Below, piece by piece: positions 31,298 through 41,973 of a stretch of DNA of 64,000 bases. The stretch covers positions 12,671-76,670 of the forward strand of contig NZ_LIHP01000007.1 in assembly GCF_001314605.1 (NCBI RefSeq). The letters run 5' to 3'. Each line of letters begins with the position of its first letter. The stretch's first letter is position 1. Position numbers and translations under genes: made by a program. The notes below the pieces were generated by a model that was not told where the DNA came from, did no database searches, and saw nothing but the letters and a program-made list of their open reading frames with translations. This DNA is from Marinobacter sp. HL-58. Its GTDB lineage: Bacteria > Pseudomonadota > Gammaproteobacteria > Pseudomonadales > Oleiphilaceae.

Positions 31298-31626
31298 GGG
31301 TGGTGTCTCGTGTCCATAAAAAAGAGAGGCGGTAGTTTACCTGTTCACTTAATAACTGTCGAAGCCTTGCCGTTGAATTTCACCTTTAGCATTGGGGGCT
31401 GCAAGAACAGGCGGGGCCTTCCGAAACACGCCGTTGATACCCCTCCGGGGTCCGGCCCGCAATCACAGATTGCGGTCGTGAGTCTGTCGCATGAAGCTTC
31501 GCTTCATAAACGCTCGGACTCACCCATGTAGGCTTGAGAAAAACATCCATGTTTTTCACAGTTTCAAACCCTTCCTCTCCACAGCCGCGATCTGACAGTT
31601 TGCGTGGGCCTGTCCGTTCTCGTGGA
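31298..31626 (-). other. 329-bp gene-free stretch between apbC and dcd
   Basis: No credible reading frame. Positions 31439-31556 carry a nested hairpin array. Bases 31298-31438 and 31557-31626 contain nothing I recognise, although the dcd promoter must lie here unless dcd is read through from apbC. Confidence 0.6.
31439..31556 (-). repeat. Nested hairpin array downstream of apbC
   Basis: In plus-strand order: ACCCC-tcc-GGGGT (31439-31451); CCGCAATC-aca-GATTGCGG (31457-31475); outer stem GTGAGTC/GACTCAC (31478-31484 and 31517-31523) enclosing ATGAAGC-ttc-GCTTCAT (31491-31507); and AAAAACAT-cc-ATGTTTTT (31539-31556). Every stem is perfect. On the minus strand the third loop is exactly GCGAAGC. 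The last hairpin is followed by a T-run on the minus strand and may end apbC transcription. The first hairpin is shared with the tRNA-spacer array at 228-240. Confidence 0.8.
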
Positions 31627-32727
31627 TCAGTGCTCGGTTACGGAAACACTGGAAATAGAGCCCGTCAGGTTTCTTTCTCGGGTAGACAACTCCGCGCCTA
31701 CTCGCCTTGCGATGTCCTTGTAGCGTCTTGCCACTTCCGAATCCGGCTCCGCCACCACGGAGGGATTGCCGCTGTCGGTCTGTTCGCGAATGGTCATGTG
31801 CAGGGGAAGCTGGCCCAGTAGCGTGGTGCCGTACTCTTCGGCGATGCGTTCCCCGCCGCCGTGGCCGAAGAGGGGTTCTTCGTGACCGCAGTTGCTGCAG
31901 ATGTGGACGCTCATGTTTTCCACCACGCCCAGTACCGGGATTTCCACCTTGCGGAACATTTCAATGCCTTTCTTGCCGTCCAGCAGGGCGATGTCCTGGG
32001 GGGTAGTCACGATGACGGCACCGGTCACCGGCACTTTCTGGGCGATGGTGAGCTGGATGTCGCCGGTGCCCGGGGGCATGTCGAGGATGAGGTAGTCCAG
32101 TTCGTTCCACAGGGTCTGTTGCAGCAGTTGCATGACGGCGCCGCTGACCATGGGGCCGCGCCAGACCATGGGGGTTTTGTCGGTGACCACGAAGGCCATG
32201 GAATTGGCCTGCAGGCCGTGGGCTTCCATGGGGACGAAGTATTTGTTTTCCCGGGTCTCCGGGCGCTTGCCTTCGGGTACGCCCAGCATCATGCCGATGC
32301 TGGGGCCGTAGATGTCGGCGTCGAGGATGCCGACGCGGGCGCCTTCAGCGTGCAGGGCCAGGGCCAGGTTGACGGCGGTGGTGGATTTGCCCACGCCACC
32401 CTTGCCGGAGGCAACGGCAATGATGTTTTTCACCCCGGGGACGGACTGGATGTCTTTCTGGCCCTTGTGGGAGTGGATGCGCTGGCCCACGTGGACATCC
32501 ACGCTTTCAACACCATCCACGTCATCCAGGGCGTTGGTCAGCAGTTCTTTCAGGGCGCCGGCGATGCCCTTGGACGGATAAGGCAACTCAATCATGGCGG
32601 TGACTTTTCCGCCGTCATCCGTCGTGAGGGATTTCACCGCGCCAAGTTCGTAAAGATCCTTGCCCAGGTAGGGGTCGCGGTACTGTCGTACGGCGGTTTC
32701 CAGTGCTTGCTGTGAAATCTGTGTCAT
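31627..32727 (-). CDS. apbC: Iron-sulfur cluster carrier protein ApbC (Mrp)
   Basis: This 366-residue P-loop ATPase carries and delivers [4Fe-4S] clusters to apoproteins. An N-terminal MIP18-like domain (about 1-90) precedes the Mrp/NBP35 ATPase with the deviant Walker A GKGGVGKSTTAVNLALAL (about 108-125), YLILDMPPGTGDIQL, and the cluster-binding CSNCGH. GGAG lies eight bases before the ATG. It is divergent from metG, as in E. coli (mrp-metG). Its clients here could include RsxB, RsxC and Nth encoded next door; that link is inferred. Confidence 0.95.
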   Translation of the reverse strand: MTQISQQALETAVRQYRDPYLGKDLYELGAVKSLTTDDGGKVTAMIELPYPSKGIAGALKELLTNALDDVDGVESVDVHVGQRIHSHKGQKDIQSVPGVKNIIAVASGKGGVGKSTTAVNLALALHAEGARVGILDADIYGPSIGMMLGVPEGKRPETRENKYFVPMEAHGLQANSMAFVVTDKTPMVWRGPMVSGAVMQLLQQTLWNELDYLILDMPPGTGDIQLTIAQKVPVTGAVIVTTPQDIALLDGKKGIEMFRKVEIPVLGVVENMSVHICSNCGHEEPLFGHGGGERIAEEYGTTLLGQLPLHMTIREQTDSGNPSVVAEPDSEVARRYKDIARRVGAELSTRERNLTGSISSVSVTEH

Positions 32728-32907
32728 CGGGATCTCCGGAAGTACGTCCTGCGCATTTATTGGCGCTGAAACAGGTGTTTCGGGTGAAAATTATCTGCTC
32801 GGAAGGTATCATTTGTGCCCGTTTCTGGCCATAAGCGCTCTTTACCTGTCGCAAGGCCTGCAAATACAGACGCCCAAATCCTGACGAATGAAGGTTCGGA
32901 CCCAAAC

Positions 32908-34941
32908 ATGACGCAAGCGAGTTCAAAGCAACAGCGCGATATCCTGGTCACCAGCGCCCTGCCCTATGCCAATGGCCCCATCCACCTGGGTCATCTGCTG
33001 GAATACATTCAGACTGATATCTGGGTGCGCTACCAGAAAATGCGTGGCCAGAACTGCTACTACGTCTGTGCGGACGATGCCCATGGTACCGCTATTATGC
33101 TCCGTGCCGAGCGTGAAGGCATCTCTTCCGAAAACCTGATCGACCGCATCCGGGATGAGCACCAGCAGGATTTTGGTGGCTTTCACATTGAGTTTGATAA
33201 CTACTACACCACCCATTCCGAGGAAAACCGCCAGTTTTCGGAATACATCTACCGCCAGTTGCAGGAAAACGGGCACATCGCCACCCGCAAGATCACGCAG
33301 TCCTACGACCCCGAGAAGCAGATGTTCCTGGCGGACCGGTTCATCAAGGGCACCTGCCCCAAGTGCAAGGCAGAGGACCAGTACGGCGACAACTGCGAGG
33401 CCTGTGGTGCCACCTATACCCCGGCGGAGCTGATCAACCCCCGCTCTGCAGTTTCCGGCGCCACGCCCGTGGAGAAGGAGTCCGAGCACTATTTCTTCCG
33501 TCTGCCGGAGTTTGCGGACTTCCTCGCCAAATGGACCCGCAGTGGCACCCTGCAGCCCCAGGTGGCCAACAAACTGGCGGAATGGCTCGACGCCGGCCTG
33601 CAGGAATGGGACATCAGCCGCGATGCACCCTACTTCGGGTTCGAGATTCCGGACGCCCCGGGCAAGTATTTCTATGTCTGGCTCGACGCCCCAATCGGTT
33701 ACCTGGCCAGCTTCAAGAACCTGTGCAACCGGGAAGGCATTGATTTCGAGCACTTCTGGAAGGCGGATTCGACCGCCGAGGTATACCACTTCATCGGCAA
33801 GGACATCATCAACTTCCACGCCCTGTTCTGGCCGTCCATGCTCCACAGTGCCGGCTTCCGCACTCCCACTGCGGTCTGGGCCCATGGATTCGTCACGGTC
33901 AACGGCAAGAAGATGTCCAAGTCCCGCGGCACCTTTATCATGGCCCGCACCTACCTGGACCACCTGAATCCGGAGTACCTGCGCTACTACTTCGCCGCCA
34001 AGCTCACCGGCAGCGTCGATGACATGGACCTCAACCTGGAGGACTTCGCCGCCCGCGTGAATTCCGATCTGGTCGGCAAGGTGGTGAATATTGCCAGCCG
34101 CAGCGCCGGATTTATTACCAAGCGCTTTGATGGCCAGCTCGGTACCGTAACCGAACACGGCAAACTGAAAGAGTTTATTGATGCCGGCAAAGAGATCGAG
34201 GAATTCTACGAGGCCCGGGAGTTTGGCCGGGCCATGCGCCGCATCATGGAACTGGCGGATATCGCCAACCAGTATGTGAACGACGAGCAGCCCTGGGTGA
34301 TCGCCAAGCAGGAAGGCCAGGATGACAACCTGCAGGCCATCTGTACCAATGCTATCAACATGTTCCACCTGCTGATGACCTACCTGGCTCCGGTGCTGCC
34401 GGAAACCGCCAGGGCCTCCGAGGCATTCCTGAACGCCCCGCTGGACTGGAACAAGCGGGAGCAGCGCCTTGAGAACCACGGCATCAACAAGTTCAAGCCG
34501 CTGATGAACCGCGTCGACATGGCACAGATCGAGAAAATGCTGGATGCCTCAAAGGAAGAACTGCCTGCAGCGACCGGCCAGAAGGCACCTGAAGCCAATC
34601 TTGAGCCCATCGCAGATGAGATAGAATTCGGGGACTTCGCGAAAGTGGACCTCCGGGTCGTCAAGATAGTCAGGGCGGAACACGTGGAGGGCGCGGACAA
34701 GCTTCTTCGTCTCACTCTTGATGTGGGGCATGGCGAGCGCAACGTGTTTGCTGGTATCAAGTCCGCCTACAGGCCGGAAGATCTTGAGGGGCGGCTGACC
34801 GTGATGGTTGCCAATCTCAAGCCACGAAAGATGAAGTTCGGAATGTCCGAAGGCATGGTCCTGGCTGCAGGGCCCGGCGGAAAAGATATTTTCATCCTGT
34901 CTCCGGATTCGGGCGCCACTCCCGGCATGCGTATTATGTAA
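32908..34941 (+). CDS. metG: Methionyl-tRNA synthetase
   Basis: This 677-residue class I synthetase charges initiator and elongator tRNA-Met. It shows [15 protein letters not shown] (HIGH motif, 26-29), a zinc knuckle with CPKC and CEAC (about 149-165), [10 protein letters not shown] (KMSKS 335-339), an anticodon-binding helical domain and a C-terminal tRNA-binding OB-fold (about 575-677, [14 protein letters not shown]) used for dimerisation. The ATG at 32908 gives [15 protein letters not shown]; the upstream open frame of 31 codons runs into the promoter region. It precedes the rsx operon by 36 bp. Confidence 0.97.
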   Translation: MTQASSKQQRDILVTSALPYANGPIHLGHLLEYIQTDIWVRYQKMRGQNCYYVCADDAHGTAIMLRAEREGISSENLIDRIRDEHQQDFGGFHIEFDNYYTTHSEENRQFSEYIYRQLQENGHIATRKITQSYDPEKQMFLADRFIKGTCPKCKAEDQYGDNCEACGATYTPAELINPRSAVSGATPVEKESEHYFFRLPEFADFLAKWTRSGTLQPQVANKLAEWLDAGLQEWDISRDAPYFGFEIPDAPGKYFYVWLDAPIGYLASFKNLCNREGIDFEHFWKADSTAEVYHFIGKDIINFHALFWPSMLHSAGFRTPTAVWAHGFVTVNGKKMSKSRGTFIMARTYLDHLNPEYLRYYFAAKLTGSVDDMDLNLEDFAARVNSDLVGKVVNIASRSAGFITKRFDGQLGTVTEHGKLKEFIDAGKEIEEFYEAREFGRAMRRIMELADIANQYVNDEQPWVIAKQEGQDDNLQAICTNAINMFHLLMTYLAPVLPETARASEAFLNAPLDWNKREQRLENHGINKFKPLMNRVDMAQIEKMLDASKEELPAATGQKAPEANLEPIADEIEFGDFAKVDLRVVKIVRAEHVEGADKLLRLTLDVGHGERNVFAGIKSAYRPEDLEGRLTVMVANLKPRKMKFGMSEGMVLAAGPGGKDIFILSPDSGATPGMRIM

Positions 34942-34977
34942 CCAAGCGGGGTTCCAGCTAGTGACGGAGCGGGTCTG

Positions 34978-35559
34978 ATGACTGAGTATCTGCTGATCCT
35001 GGTCAGCACCATACTGGTGAACAACTTTGTACTGGTCCAGTTCCTGGGCCTGTGCCCCTTCATGGGCGTTTCCGGGAAACTGGAAACCGCCATGGGTATG
35101 TCGCTGGCCACCACCTTTGTGCTTACCCTCGCTTCGGTGTGCAGCTACCTGGCCTATACCTATCTGCTGGAGCCTCTCGACCTGGCATTTTTACGGACCA
35201 TTACCTTTATTCTGGTCATAGCGGTGGTGGTTCAGTTCACGGAAATGGTGGTTCGCAAAACCAGCCCCCTGCTCTATCGGGTCCTGGGCATTTTCCTGCC
35301 ACTGATCACCACCAATTGTGCCGTGCTGGGGGTGGCTCTGCTCAACATCAACAAAAACAATAATTTCGTTGAATCTGTTCTGTACGGTTTTGGCGCTGCG
35401 GCCGGGTTCTCTCTGGTACTGGTACTGTTCGCTGCCATGCGCGAGCGAATTGCCGTGGCCGATGTCCCGGTTGCCTTCCGTGGCGCCGCCATCGGCATGG
35501 TGACCGCAGGGTTGATGTCACTGGCTTTTCTGGGCTTCACCGGCCTGGTCAGCGTCTGA
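34978..35559 (+). CDS. rsxA: Electron transport complex subunit RsxA/RnfA
   Basis: This 193-residue inner-membrane subunit has six helices and is one of the two paralogous membrane subunits (with RsxE) of the Rnf/Rsx complex, which moves electrons between ferredoxin or NADH and the membrane. In E. coli the complex also keeps SoxR reduced. Signature segments are [20 protein letters not shown] and [14 protein letters not shown], each with a conserved cysteine that helps bind an intramembrane Fe-S centre. It is the first gene of rsxABCDGE-nth. GGAG precedes the ATG. Confidence 0.95.
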   Translation: MTEYLLILVSTILVNNFVLVQFLGLCPFMGVSGKLETAMGMSLATTFVLTLASVCSYLAYTYLLEPLDLAFLRTITFILVIAVVVQFTEMVVRKTSPLLYRVLGIFLPLITTNCAVLGVALLNINKNNNFVESVLYGFGAAAGFSLVLVLFAAMRERIAVADVPVAFRGAAIGMVTAGLMSLAFLGFTGLVSV

Positions 35560-35574
35560 CGGAGCATATTTGTT

Positions 35575-36153
35575 ATGTGGACGAGCATTCTGATTGCCGT
35601 GGTGGTTCTGCTCGCATTGGCGGTCGTCTTCGGCGGCCTGCTGGGCTTTGCGGCCGAACGCTTCCGGGTTGAAGGCAATCCGCTGGTGGACCAGATTGAC
35701 TCTCTGCTTCCGCAGACCCAGTGCGGTCAATGCGGCTATCCTGGCTGTCGCCCCTATGCGGAATCCATTGCCAATGGCGGCCCCATCAACAAGTGCCCTC
35801 CCGGTGGCGAAACCACCATCAAGGCACTGGCGGACCTGCTCGATGTGGAGCCCGAACCGCTGGATGCGGAACACGGTGTGGAACAGGCAAAGCGCGTCGC
35901 GGTTATCCGTGAAGATGAGTGTATCGGCTGCACCAAGTGCATCCAGGCATGTCCGGTGGATGCCATTCTCGGCGCCGCCAAACACATGCATACCGTCATC
36001 GAGAGTGAGTGCACCGGCTGTGATCTTTGCGTTGAACCCTGCCCGGTGGACTGTATCGACATGGTAACGCTTGAGCCCGACATCCGCTCGTGGACCTGGA
36101 CACCCCCGACATCAGGCGTCATCGCCACCGACCGTCAGGGAGCTGGCGTCTGA
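35575..36153 (+). CDS. rsxB: Electron transport complex subunit RsxB/RnfB
   Basis: This 192-residue iron-sulfur subunit is anchored by an N-terminal helix ([24 protein letters not shown]). It then has the Cys motif CGQCGYPGC (about 49-57) plus a fourth Cys further on for one cluster, and a double [4Fe-4S] ferredoxin domain with [12 protein letters not shown] (about 118-129) and [12 protein letters not shown] (about 146-157). It passes electrons into the complex. Its TGA overlaps the rsxC ATG (TGATG). Confidence 0.96.
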   Translation: MWTSILIAVVVLLALAVVFGGLLGFAAERFRVEGNPLVDQIDSLLPQTQCGQCGYPGCRPYAESIANGGPINKCPPGGETTIKALADLLDVEPEPLDAEHGVEQAKRVAVIREDECIGCTKCIQACPVDAILGAAKHMHTVIESECTGCDLCVEPCPVDCIDMVTLEPDIRSWTWTPPTSGVIATDRQGAGV

Positions 36154-37997
36154 TGACTCAACTCTGGAGCTTTCCCGGCGGCATTCACCCTGCTGAAAAC
36201 AAACATATTTCCACCGCACGCCCTATTGCCGGGGCGGGGCTTCCGGAGTTGCTGGTGTTACCGTTACAGCAGCATATTGGCGAGCCTGCAGAGCCCTGTG
36301 TGGATATTGGTGAGCGGGTACTGAAAGGCCAGAAGATTGCCGATGTGACCGGCGGCATGGGTGTACCTGTCCACGCCCCGACCTCCGGCACCATCGAATC
36401 CATCAGTCTGCAGCCGGTTCCCCACCCCTCCGGCATGAGCGACCTGTGCATCACCCTGCGGCCGGACGGCCAGGATCAGTGGACGGCACTCCGCCCGATT
36501 GACAACTATCGCGACCTGGACCGGGAAACGATTCTGGATCTGATCCGCGACGCGGGCATTTCCGGTATGGGCGGTGCGGGCTTTCCCACCAACATCAAGT
36601 TGCGCCCGCCAAAAGACAGAAAAGTGGACACGCTGATCCTGAACGGCGCCGAATGCGAACCCTATATTACCGCCGACGACATGTCGATGCGGGAGAGGGC
36701 CGACGAGATCCTTGCCGGATTGCGGATCATGGCCTGGATTCTGCGCCCGGAGCGGTGCGTTATCGCTATTGAGGACAACAAGCCGGAAGCCATTGCCGCT
36801 ATCAGGAAGGCGGCCGAGGGCACCCAGACCGAGGTTACGGTTATTCCCACCAGATACCCGTCCGGCGGCGAAAAGCAGCTGATACAGATCCTTACAGGCA
36901 TGGAGGTCCCCAGCGGCGGTATCCCGGCGGATATCGGCGTCATGTGCCAGAATGTGGGCACGGCGATGGCGGTATCCGCCGCCATTTTCCGGGGTGAGCC
37001 ACTGATCTCCCGCGTTACCACTGTGACCGGTCAGGCAGTCACCAATCCCGGTAATTTCGACGTGTTGATCGGCACTCCCATTGAATACCTGCTGACCCGG
37101 GCGGGCCTGGACAACGGTGCACTGCACCGGCTGGTACTTGGTGGCCCGATGATGGGGTACACCCTGGAAACGCCCGCGGTGCCGGTGGTAAAAACCACCA
37201 ACTGCGTGATTGCCGCCACGGCAGAAGAATTGCCCGACCCGGCGCCGGAACAACCCTGTATCCGATGTGGCGCATGCGCCGAAGCCTGCCCCATGGAACT
37301 GCTGCCACAGCAGCTGTTCTGGTATTCCAGGGCCGGAGAGCTGGACAAGGCCGAGCACCTGAACCTGTTCGACTGCATCGAGTGTGGCATCTGTTCTTAT
37401 GTCTGCCCCAGCGCCATCCCCCTGGTGCAGTATTACCGTGCTGCCAAAGGCGAGATCCGGGTGCAACAGGCCGAGCAGCTGAAAGCTGACCGAGCCCGTG
37501 AACGCTTTGAGGCCCGCCAGGCAAGGCTCGAGCGCGAACAACAGGAGAAAGAGCAGCGACGCAAGGAACGGGCAAAGGCTGCGGCAGAGGCACAGGCGAA
37601 GAAACAGGCGGAAGCCGAAGAAGCTGAAAAGTCGGAAGCCCGGGGCAAGCCCGCCAACGACCGCGCTGCCCGGGCGGCACAGGTTCAGGAAGCTCTGGCT
37701 CGCAAGAAGGCGAAAACCCGAGAGCCCGCAACGGTCGACAGCAAAAACGCTGAACAACCGGCAAGCGAACCGGCGCCGGGTCTTGAAGCACTGGAAAAGC
37801 AGCTCAGCCAGGCCACCGCAAAGCTCAATACCATGCAAAGCATGCTGGATGACGCCAAAGCCGAGAATGCAGACAACGTTGAAAAACTGGAGCGGGCGGT
37901 CAGCAAGAATCACGACCGGGTGAAACGGGCGGAAGAGGCCCTGGCGGAAGCCCGCCGGTCCGTCGAGTCCGCCGAAGCACATACGACTGACTCATGA
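36153..37997 (+). CDS. rsxC: Electron transport complex subunit RsxC/RnfC
   Basis: This 614-residue peripheral subunit carries the NADH/FMN-binding NuoF-like domain ([29 protein letters not shown]) and two [4Fe-4S] motifs, [12 protein letters not shown] (about 369-380) and [12 protein letters not shown] (about 408-419). After residue 435 comes a long Ala/Glu/Lys/Arg/Gln-rich tail, predicted coiled coil, of about 180 residues. Such tails vary widely among gammaproteobacterial RsxC proteins. The start at 36153 overlaps the rsxB stop by one base. Confidence 0.95.
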   Translation: MTQLWSFPGGIHPAENKHISTARPIAGAGLPELLVLPLQQHIGEPAEPCVDIGERVLKGQKIADVTGGMGVPVHAPTSGTIESISLQPVPHPSGMSDLCITLRPDGQDQWTALRPIDNYRDLDRETILDLIRDAGISGMGGAGFPTNIKLRPPKDRKVDTLILNGAECEPYITADDMSMRERADEILAGLRIMAWILRPERCVIAIEDNKPEAIAAIRKAAEGTQTEVTVIPTRYPSGGEKQLIQILTGMEVPSGGIPADIGVMCQNVGTAMAVSAAIFRGEPLISRVTTVTGQAVTNPGNFDVLIGTPIEYLLTRAGLDNGALHRLVLGGPMMGYTLETPAVPVVKTTNCVIAATAEELPDPAPEQPCIRCGACAEACPMELLPQQLFWYSRAGELDKAEHLNLFDCIECGICSYVCPSAIPLVQYYRAAKGEIRVQQAEQLKADRARERFEARQARLEREQQEKEQRRKERAKAAAEAQAKKQAEAEEAEKSEARGKPANDRAARAAQVQEALARKKAKTREPATVDSKNAEQPASEPAPGLEALEKQLSQATAKLNTMQSMLDDAKAENADNVEKLERAVSKNHDRVKRAEEALAEARRSVESAEAHTTDS

Positions 37998-38016
37998 TAA
38001 ACAGGCCCGAACGCTA

Positions 38017-39069
38017 ATGGCACTTGCTCAACAGTCCTCTCCCCATGCCCGTAAAGCCCGCTCCACCGCCCAGGTGATGCAATGGGTGATCCTGGCCGCC
38101 CTGCCGGGGCTGCTGGCCCAGACCTTGTTTTTCGGCTGGGGCAACCTGATCAACGTGGTCTGGTGCATTGCCCTGGCACTGGCCGCAGAGGCCGCCATCC
38201 TCAAGATTCGCAAGCGCCCGGCCGCCTTCTTCCTGAAAGACAATACCGCAGCGGTGACAGGGCTCCTGCTGGGCCTTTCCCTGCCACAGTTTGCCCCCTG
38301 GTGGGTGTCCGCCGTAGCGGTTATTGCCGCCATCGTCATGGCCAAGCAGCTCTATGGCGGTCTGGGTTCCAATCCTTTCAATCCCGCCATGGTGGGCTAT
38401 GCCCTGGTACTGATTTCCTTTCCGGTGGCCATGACCACAAACTGGGCCCAGCCGGGCCTGTTGTGGGAGACCGCGCCCGGGTTCGGAGAAACCCTGGGTA
38501 TGATCGCCTCCGGCCAGCAAACGGCGGTGGATGCCTTCACCATGGCCACGCCACTGGATGAATACAAACACAAGATCGCCACCCATACGGCAGCAGAAGT
38601 GCTTGAACACCCCACCTTCGGAGAGGGCATTGCCCGCGGATGGGAGTGGGTGAATGCGGCATTCCTGGCCGGTGGCCTGCTGCTCATCGGCCTGAAAATC
38701 ATCACCTGGCACATCCCCGTCAGCATGCTTGCCGGCCTGGCTCTCATGAGCCTTGCCTTTGGCAGCAATGCTGACCTGTATGCACCGCTGTCCCTTCACC
38801 TGCTGGCGGGCGGTACCATGCTGGGCGCTTTTTTCATTGCCACAGACCCGGTATCTGCTGCCTCCAGCCATCAGGGCAAACTGATTTATGGTGCCTGTAT
38901 CGGTGTGCTTATCTACCTGATCCGCACCTGGGGCGCCTACCCGGATGCCGTGGCCTTCAGTGTGCTGCTGATGAACTTTGCCGTGCCGTTCATCGATCAC
39001 TACACGCCACCGCGCACCTATGGGCACCACAAGCCCAGGCGTGGCATTCCCGGCAAGGATCAGGGGTAA
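38017..39069 (+). CDS. rsxD: Electron transport complex subunit RsxD/RnfD
   Basis: This 350-residue inner-membrane subunit has about ten helices and is homologous to NqrB. The segment [11 protein letters not shown] places a threonine at residue 178 in the context where family members carry covalently bound FMN (E. coli Thr187). Other conserved parts are [17 protein letters not shown] and [16 protein letters not shown]. It starts 19 bp after rsxC with a weak ribosome site. An ApbE flavin transferase, needed for attachment, is not in the window. Confidence 0.95.
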   Translation: MALAQQSSPHARKARSTAQVMQWVILAALPGLLAQTLFFGWGNLINVVWCIALALAAEAAILKIRKRPAAFFLKDNTAAVTGLLLGLSLPQFAPWWVSAVAVIAAIVMAKQLYGGLGSNPFNPAMVGYALVLISFPVAMTTNWAQPGLLWETAPGFGETLGMIASGQQTAVDAFTMATPLDEYKHKIATHTAAEVLEHPTFGEGIARGWEWVNAAFLAGGLLLIGLKIITWHIPVSMLAGLALMSLAFGSNADLYAPLSLHLLAGGTMLGAFFIATDPVSAASSHQGKLIYGACIGVLIYLIRTWGAYPDAVAFSVLLMNFAVPFIDHYTPPRTYGHHKPRRGIPGKDQG

Positions 39070-39072
39070 GTC

Positions 39073-39774
39073 ATGTCCGCACTCGCACAGTCCATCCGTC
39101 GCAATGCCGTTGGCCTCGGGCTCTTTGCCATAATTACCGGCGGGACCATTGCAGTAACCCAGGTCATGACCGCCGAACGCATACAGGAACAGGCCGCACG
39201 GGCGGAAGCAAAAGCCCTGTTCGAGATCATTCCCGAGAGCCGGCATGACAACAACCTGCTGACTGATACTGTTGAGCTTCCCGCCGACGAAAGGCTGAAT
39301 TCCGGAGAACCGGTTACCGTCTGGGTCGCCCGTCGCGGCGGCAGGCCAGCGGGCCTGATCATGCCGGTTGTGGCACCGGATGGGTACTCCGGTGATATTC
39401 ACCTGCTCGTAGGCATCGATCCGGGGGGTGAAGTTCTGGGTGTGCGGGTAACCAGTCACCGGGAAACCCCCGGGCTGGGAGACCGCATAGAAACCAGGAA
39501 ATCCGACTGGATTCACTCGTTCACCGGCCGTTCAATCGGGAATCCGGAACCCAGGCGCTGGAACGTCAAGAAAAACGGCGGCGTTTTTGATCAGTTTACC
39601 GGAGCCACCATTACGCCAAGGGCCGTGGTAAAGGCGGTGCAGAAATCCCTGATCTATTTCCGAAAACACCGGAAGGAAATTCGCGACCTTCTGAATGAAC
39701 CGGCTTCACCGCGACGGGAACCAATGACACCGGAAGAGATTGCCGGCCAGTCAACAGAACGGGAGCACTCGTAA
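39073..39774 (+). CDS. rsxG: Electron transport complex subunit RsxG/RnfG
   Basis: This 233-residue subunit has one N-terminal membrane helix ([19 protein letters not shown]) and a periplasmic FMN-binding domain. The flavinylation motif TGATIT has Thr179 as the expected FMN-linked residue; [13 protein letters not shown] precedes it as in the family. The gene begins 3 bp after rsxD. The C-terminal 30 residues are Pro/Glu-rich and poorly conserved. Confidence 0.94.
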   Translation: MSALAQSIRRNAVGLGLFAIITGGTIAVTQVMTAERIQEQAARAEAKALFEIIPESRHDNNLLTDTVELPADERLNSGEPVTVWVARRGGRPAGLIMPVVAPDGYSGDIHLLVGIDPGGEVLGVRVTSHRETPGLGDRIETRKSDWIHSFTGRSIGNPEPRRWNVKKNGGVFDQFTGATITPRAVVKAVQKSLIYFRKHRKEIRDLLNEPASPRREPMTPEEIAGQSTEREHS

Positions 39775-39775
39775 C

Positions 39776-40486
39776 ATGGCGACCAAATCCAGTTCAGAAA
39801 TCATCCGCGAGGGTCTGTGGACCAACAACCCGGCACTGGTTCAGGTACTGGGGCTGTGCCCACTGCTGGCAGTCACCAGCACCGTGGTAAACGCAATCGG
39901 TCTGGGGCTGGCTACCCTGATGGTACTGATCGGTTCGAACCTGGCGGTGTCGCTGATCCGCAACTTCGTTAGCGATTCCGTGCGCCTGCCCGCCTTCGTG
40001 ATGATCATTGCCTCTTTTGTAACCTGCGCGGAACTGCTGATGCAGGCCTACACCTACGAGCTTTACCAGATTCTGGGCATTTTTATCCCGCTGATCGTAA
40101 CCAACTGCGCCATTCTTGGCCGCGCTGATGCCTTTGCCTCCAGGAACCCTCCCCTGCCTGCGCTACTGGACGGTGCGATGATGGGCATCGGGTTTCTGGC
40201 GGTACTGATTGTCCTCGGCGCCATGCGTGAACTTATTGGCCAGGGCACCCTGTTTGTCGACATGGATCTGCTGCTGGGCCCGATGGCCGCGGACTGGAGC
40301 ATCCGGCCGCTGGAGCAGTATCCGGATGTACTGTTCATGGTGCTGCCACCGGGGGCCTTTATAGGGCTGGGACTGCTCATTGCTCTCAAGAACGGCATAG
40401 ATAACCATATCAAGGCCCGTCGCAAAGCCACCGAACCGGTGGTGGCTGGCAGCAAGCGAGTGCGGGTAACCGGCCATGTTTCCTGA
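39776..40486 (+). CDS. rsxE: Electron transport complex subunit RsxE/RnfE
   Basis: This 236-residue membrane subunit is the paralogue of RsxA, with six helices and the twin motifs [20 protein letters not shown] and [17 protein letters not shown]; each cysteine is a likely ligand of the intramembrane Fe-S centre shared with RsxA. GGGAG precedes the ATG at 39776. The frame is open twelve codons upstream, inside rsxG, without conservation. Confidence 0.95.
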   Translation: MATKSSSEIIREGLWTNNPALVQVLGLCPLLAVTSTVVNAIGLGLATLMVLIGSNLAVSLIRNFVSDSVRLPAFVMIIASFVTCAELLMQAYTYELYQILGIFIPLIVTNCAILGRADAFASRNPPLPALLDGAMMGIGFLAVLIVLGAMRELIGQGTLFVDMDLLLGPMAADWSIRPLEQYPDVLFMVLPPGAFIGLGLLIALKNGIDNHIKARRKATEPVVAGSKRVRVTGHVS

Positions 40487-40522
40487 GAACCCTGTGACCA
40501 TTTTTCAGTCAGCGGATTAACC

Positions 40523-41164
40523 ATGAACAAGGAAAAACGTACCGAAATCTTTACCCGCCTGCGGGACGCGAATCCGACACCAACAACGGAATTGAACTAC
40601 TCCAGCCCGTTTGAACTGCTGATTGCGGTGATACTGTCAGCCCAGGCCACGGATGTGGGAGTGAACAAGGCAACCTCGAAGCTCTTTCCGGTCGCCAATA
40701 CTCCTGAGAAGATCCTGGCCCTGGGGGTGGATGGGCTCAAGGAGTACATCAAGACCATCGGGCTTTACAACAGCAAGGCCGAAAATGTCATCAAAACCTG
40801 CCGGGCCCTGATCGAGAAGCATGGAGGCGAGGTTCCCGATAACCGGGAGGCACTGGAAGCATTGCCCGGGGTGGGACGGAAAACCGCCAACGTGGTTCTC
40901 AACACCGCTTTCGGGCAACCGGCAATGGCGGTGGATACGCACATTTTCCGGGTTTCAAACCGTACCGGCATTGCCCCGGGCAAGAACGTACTCGAGGTGG
41001 AAAAAAGACTGATGCGGCTGGTTCCGAAAGAGTTTCTTCTGGATGCCCATCACTGGCTGATCCTGCACGGACGCTATACCTGCACGGCACGAAAGCCCAG
41101 GTGCGGGGCCTGTATCATTGAAGATCTGTGTGAGTTCAAAGAGAAACGGAACTATATGGACTGA
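40523..41164 (+). CDS. nth: Endonuclease III
   Basis: This 213-residue DNA glycosylase/AP lyase removes oxidised pyrimidines. The helix-hairpin-helix LPGVGRKTANVVLNTAFG has the catalytic Lys, and AVDTHIFRVSNR the catalytic Asp. The C-terminal [4Fe-4S] cluster motif C-x6-C-x2-C-x5-C (about 187-203) is intact. It closes the rsx operon 36 bp after rsxE, the order also found in E. coli, linking redox maintenance with oxidative DNA repair. It converges with the next gene. Confidence 0.97.
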   Translation: MNKEKRTEIFTRLRDANPTPTTELNYSSPFELLIAVILSAQATDVGVNKATSKLFPVANTPEKILALGVDGLKEYIKTIGLYNSKAENVIKTCRALIEKHGGEVPDNREALEALPGVGRKTANVVLNTAFGQPAMAVDTHIFRVSNRTGIAPGKNVLEVEKRLMRLVPKEFLLDAHHWLILHGRYTCTARKPRCGACIIEDLCEFKEKRNYMD

Positions 41165-41206
41165 CACCGGCCCGGGATCAGCCGGAACCGGTGCCTTGCC
41201 GGGTGC

Positions 41207-41782
41207 TTACCGCTCGCCCAGCATTTTCTCTTTCAGGTCTTTCTGGGCGGGTTCATCAGACAGCCAGATACCAAACAATGCCTTCTTGAACTCCAGGTCT
41301 CCAATCGTGCCGCGCTCGTCTCCGTTTTTCAGGACACGTACGCCTTCACCGGGCAGATAAACCAGATCGAACACGTCGCCATCCTTGATCTCCTCGGAAA
41401 ACACATCGAGGAAGGTATCGACATCGTCCTGGATTGCAGAAAGATCGCCGCCCGTGGAGCTTTCAAACCCTTCCATGGTGGCGGATTTCATCTTGTCGCT
41501 GGTGATCATCCCGGAGATGATGTGAAGAGTAATGGCCTGGGGCTCATCAGCATTGATAATGGCCTGGCCATCGTCAATGGTTTCCGGCACGTACAGGCCG
41601 CCGATGTACAGATCCATGAACCATTTGGAGCGGGTACCCGCACCATTGAGCTTGAGCTCGGTATCCATCGCCGAGTAAGTATCCGGCAGATCCACACCCT
41701 CCACCGTCAGTGCGGAAGCCGGGGCTGACAGCGCTGCTGTCAGTAGCATTGAGGCAAATCCTGTTGATAGGGCCTTTTTCAT
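41207..41782 (-). CDS. Periplasmic chalcone-isomerase-fold protein
   Basis: This 191-residue exported protein has a signal peptide (MKKALSTGFASMLLTAALSAPASA) and then the chalcone isomerase-like domain: VEGVDLPDTYSAMDTELKLNG, SKWFMDLYIGGLYVP and the C-terminal GTIGDLEFKKALFGIWLSDEPAQKDLKEKMLG. Bacterial members are not flavonoid enzymes and their role is unknown; binding of a fatty acid or other lipid is a common suggestion. AAAGGA precedes the ATG at 41782; the frame runs 21 codons further without a signal sequence. It is the gene downstream of rpoS, separated by a strong terminator. Confidence 0.85.
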   Translation of the reverse strand: MKKALSTGFASMLLTAALSAPASALTVEGVDLPDTYSAMDTELKLNGAGTRSKWFMDLYIGGLYVPETIDDGQAIINADEPQAITLHIISGMITSDKMKSATMEGFESSTGGDLSAIQDDVDTFLDVFSEEIKDGDVFDLVYLPGEGVRVLKNGDERGTIGDLEFKKALFGIWLSDEPAQKDLKEKMLGER

Positions 41783-41923
41783 CGTCCTTTCCTCATAAGT
41801 CATTATTATTGAATGTCTTGTTAACATGTTACCGAAGTTCGACACCCTGATCCCACCACGGTGGACAAAGTTTAACAGGGAGCGAAAGGACGCTTACGCG
41901 GGCTGGTTCTCATTTGGCGATGC

Positions 41924-41959
41924 AAAAAAAACCGGCCCGCTGCAAACGGGCCGGTTTTT
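41924..41959 (-). terminator. Rho-independent terminator of rpoS
   Basis: On the minus strand, AAAAACCGGCCCG-tttgcag-CGGGCCGGTTTTTTTT forms a GC-rich stem followed by an eight-T run, starting about 15 bp after the rpoS stop. Confidence 0.95.
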
Positions 41960-41973
41960 AGGTACTACGCCTG

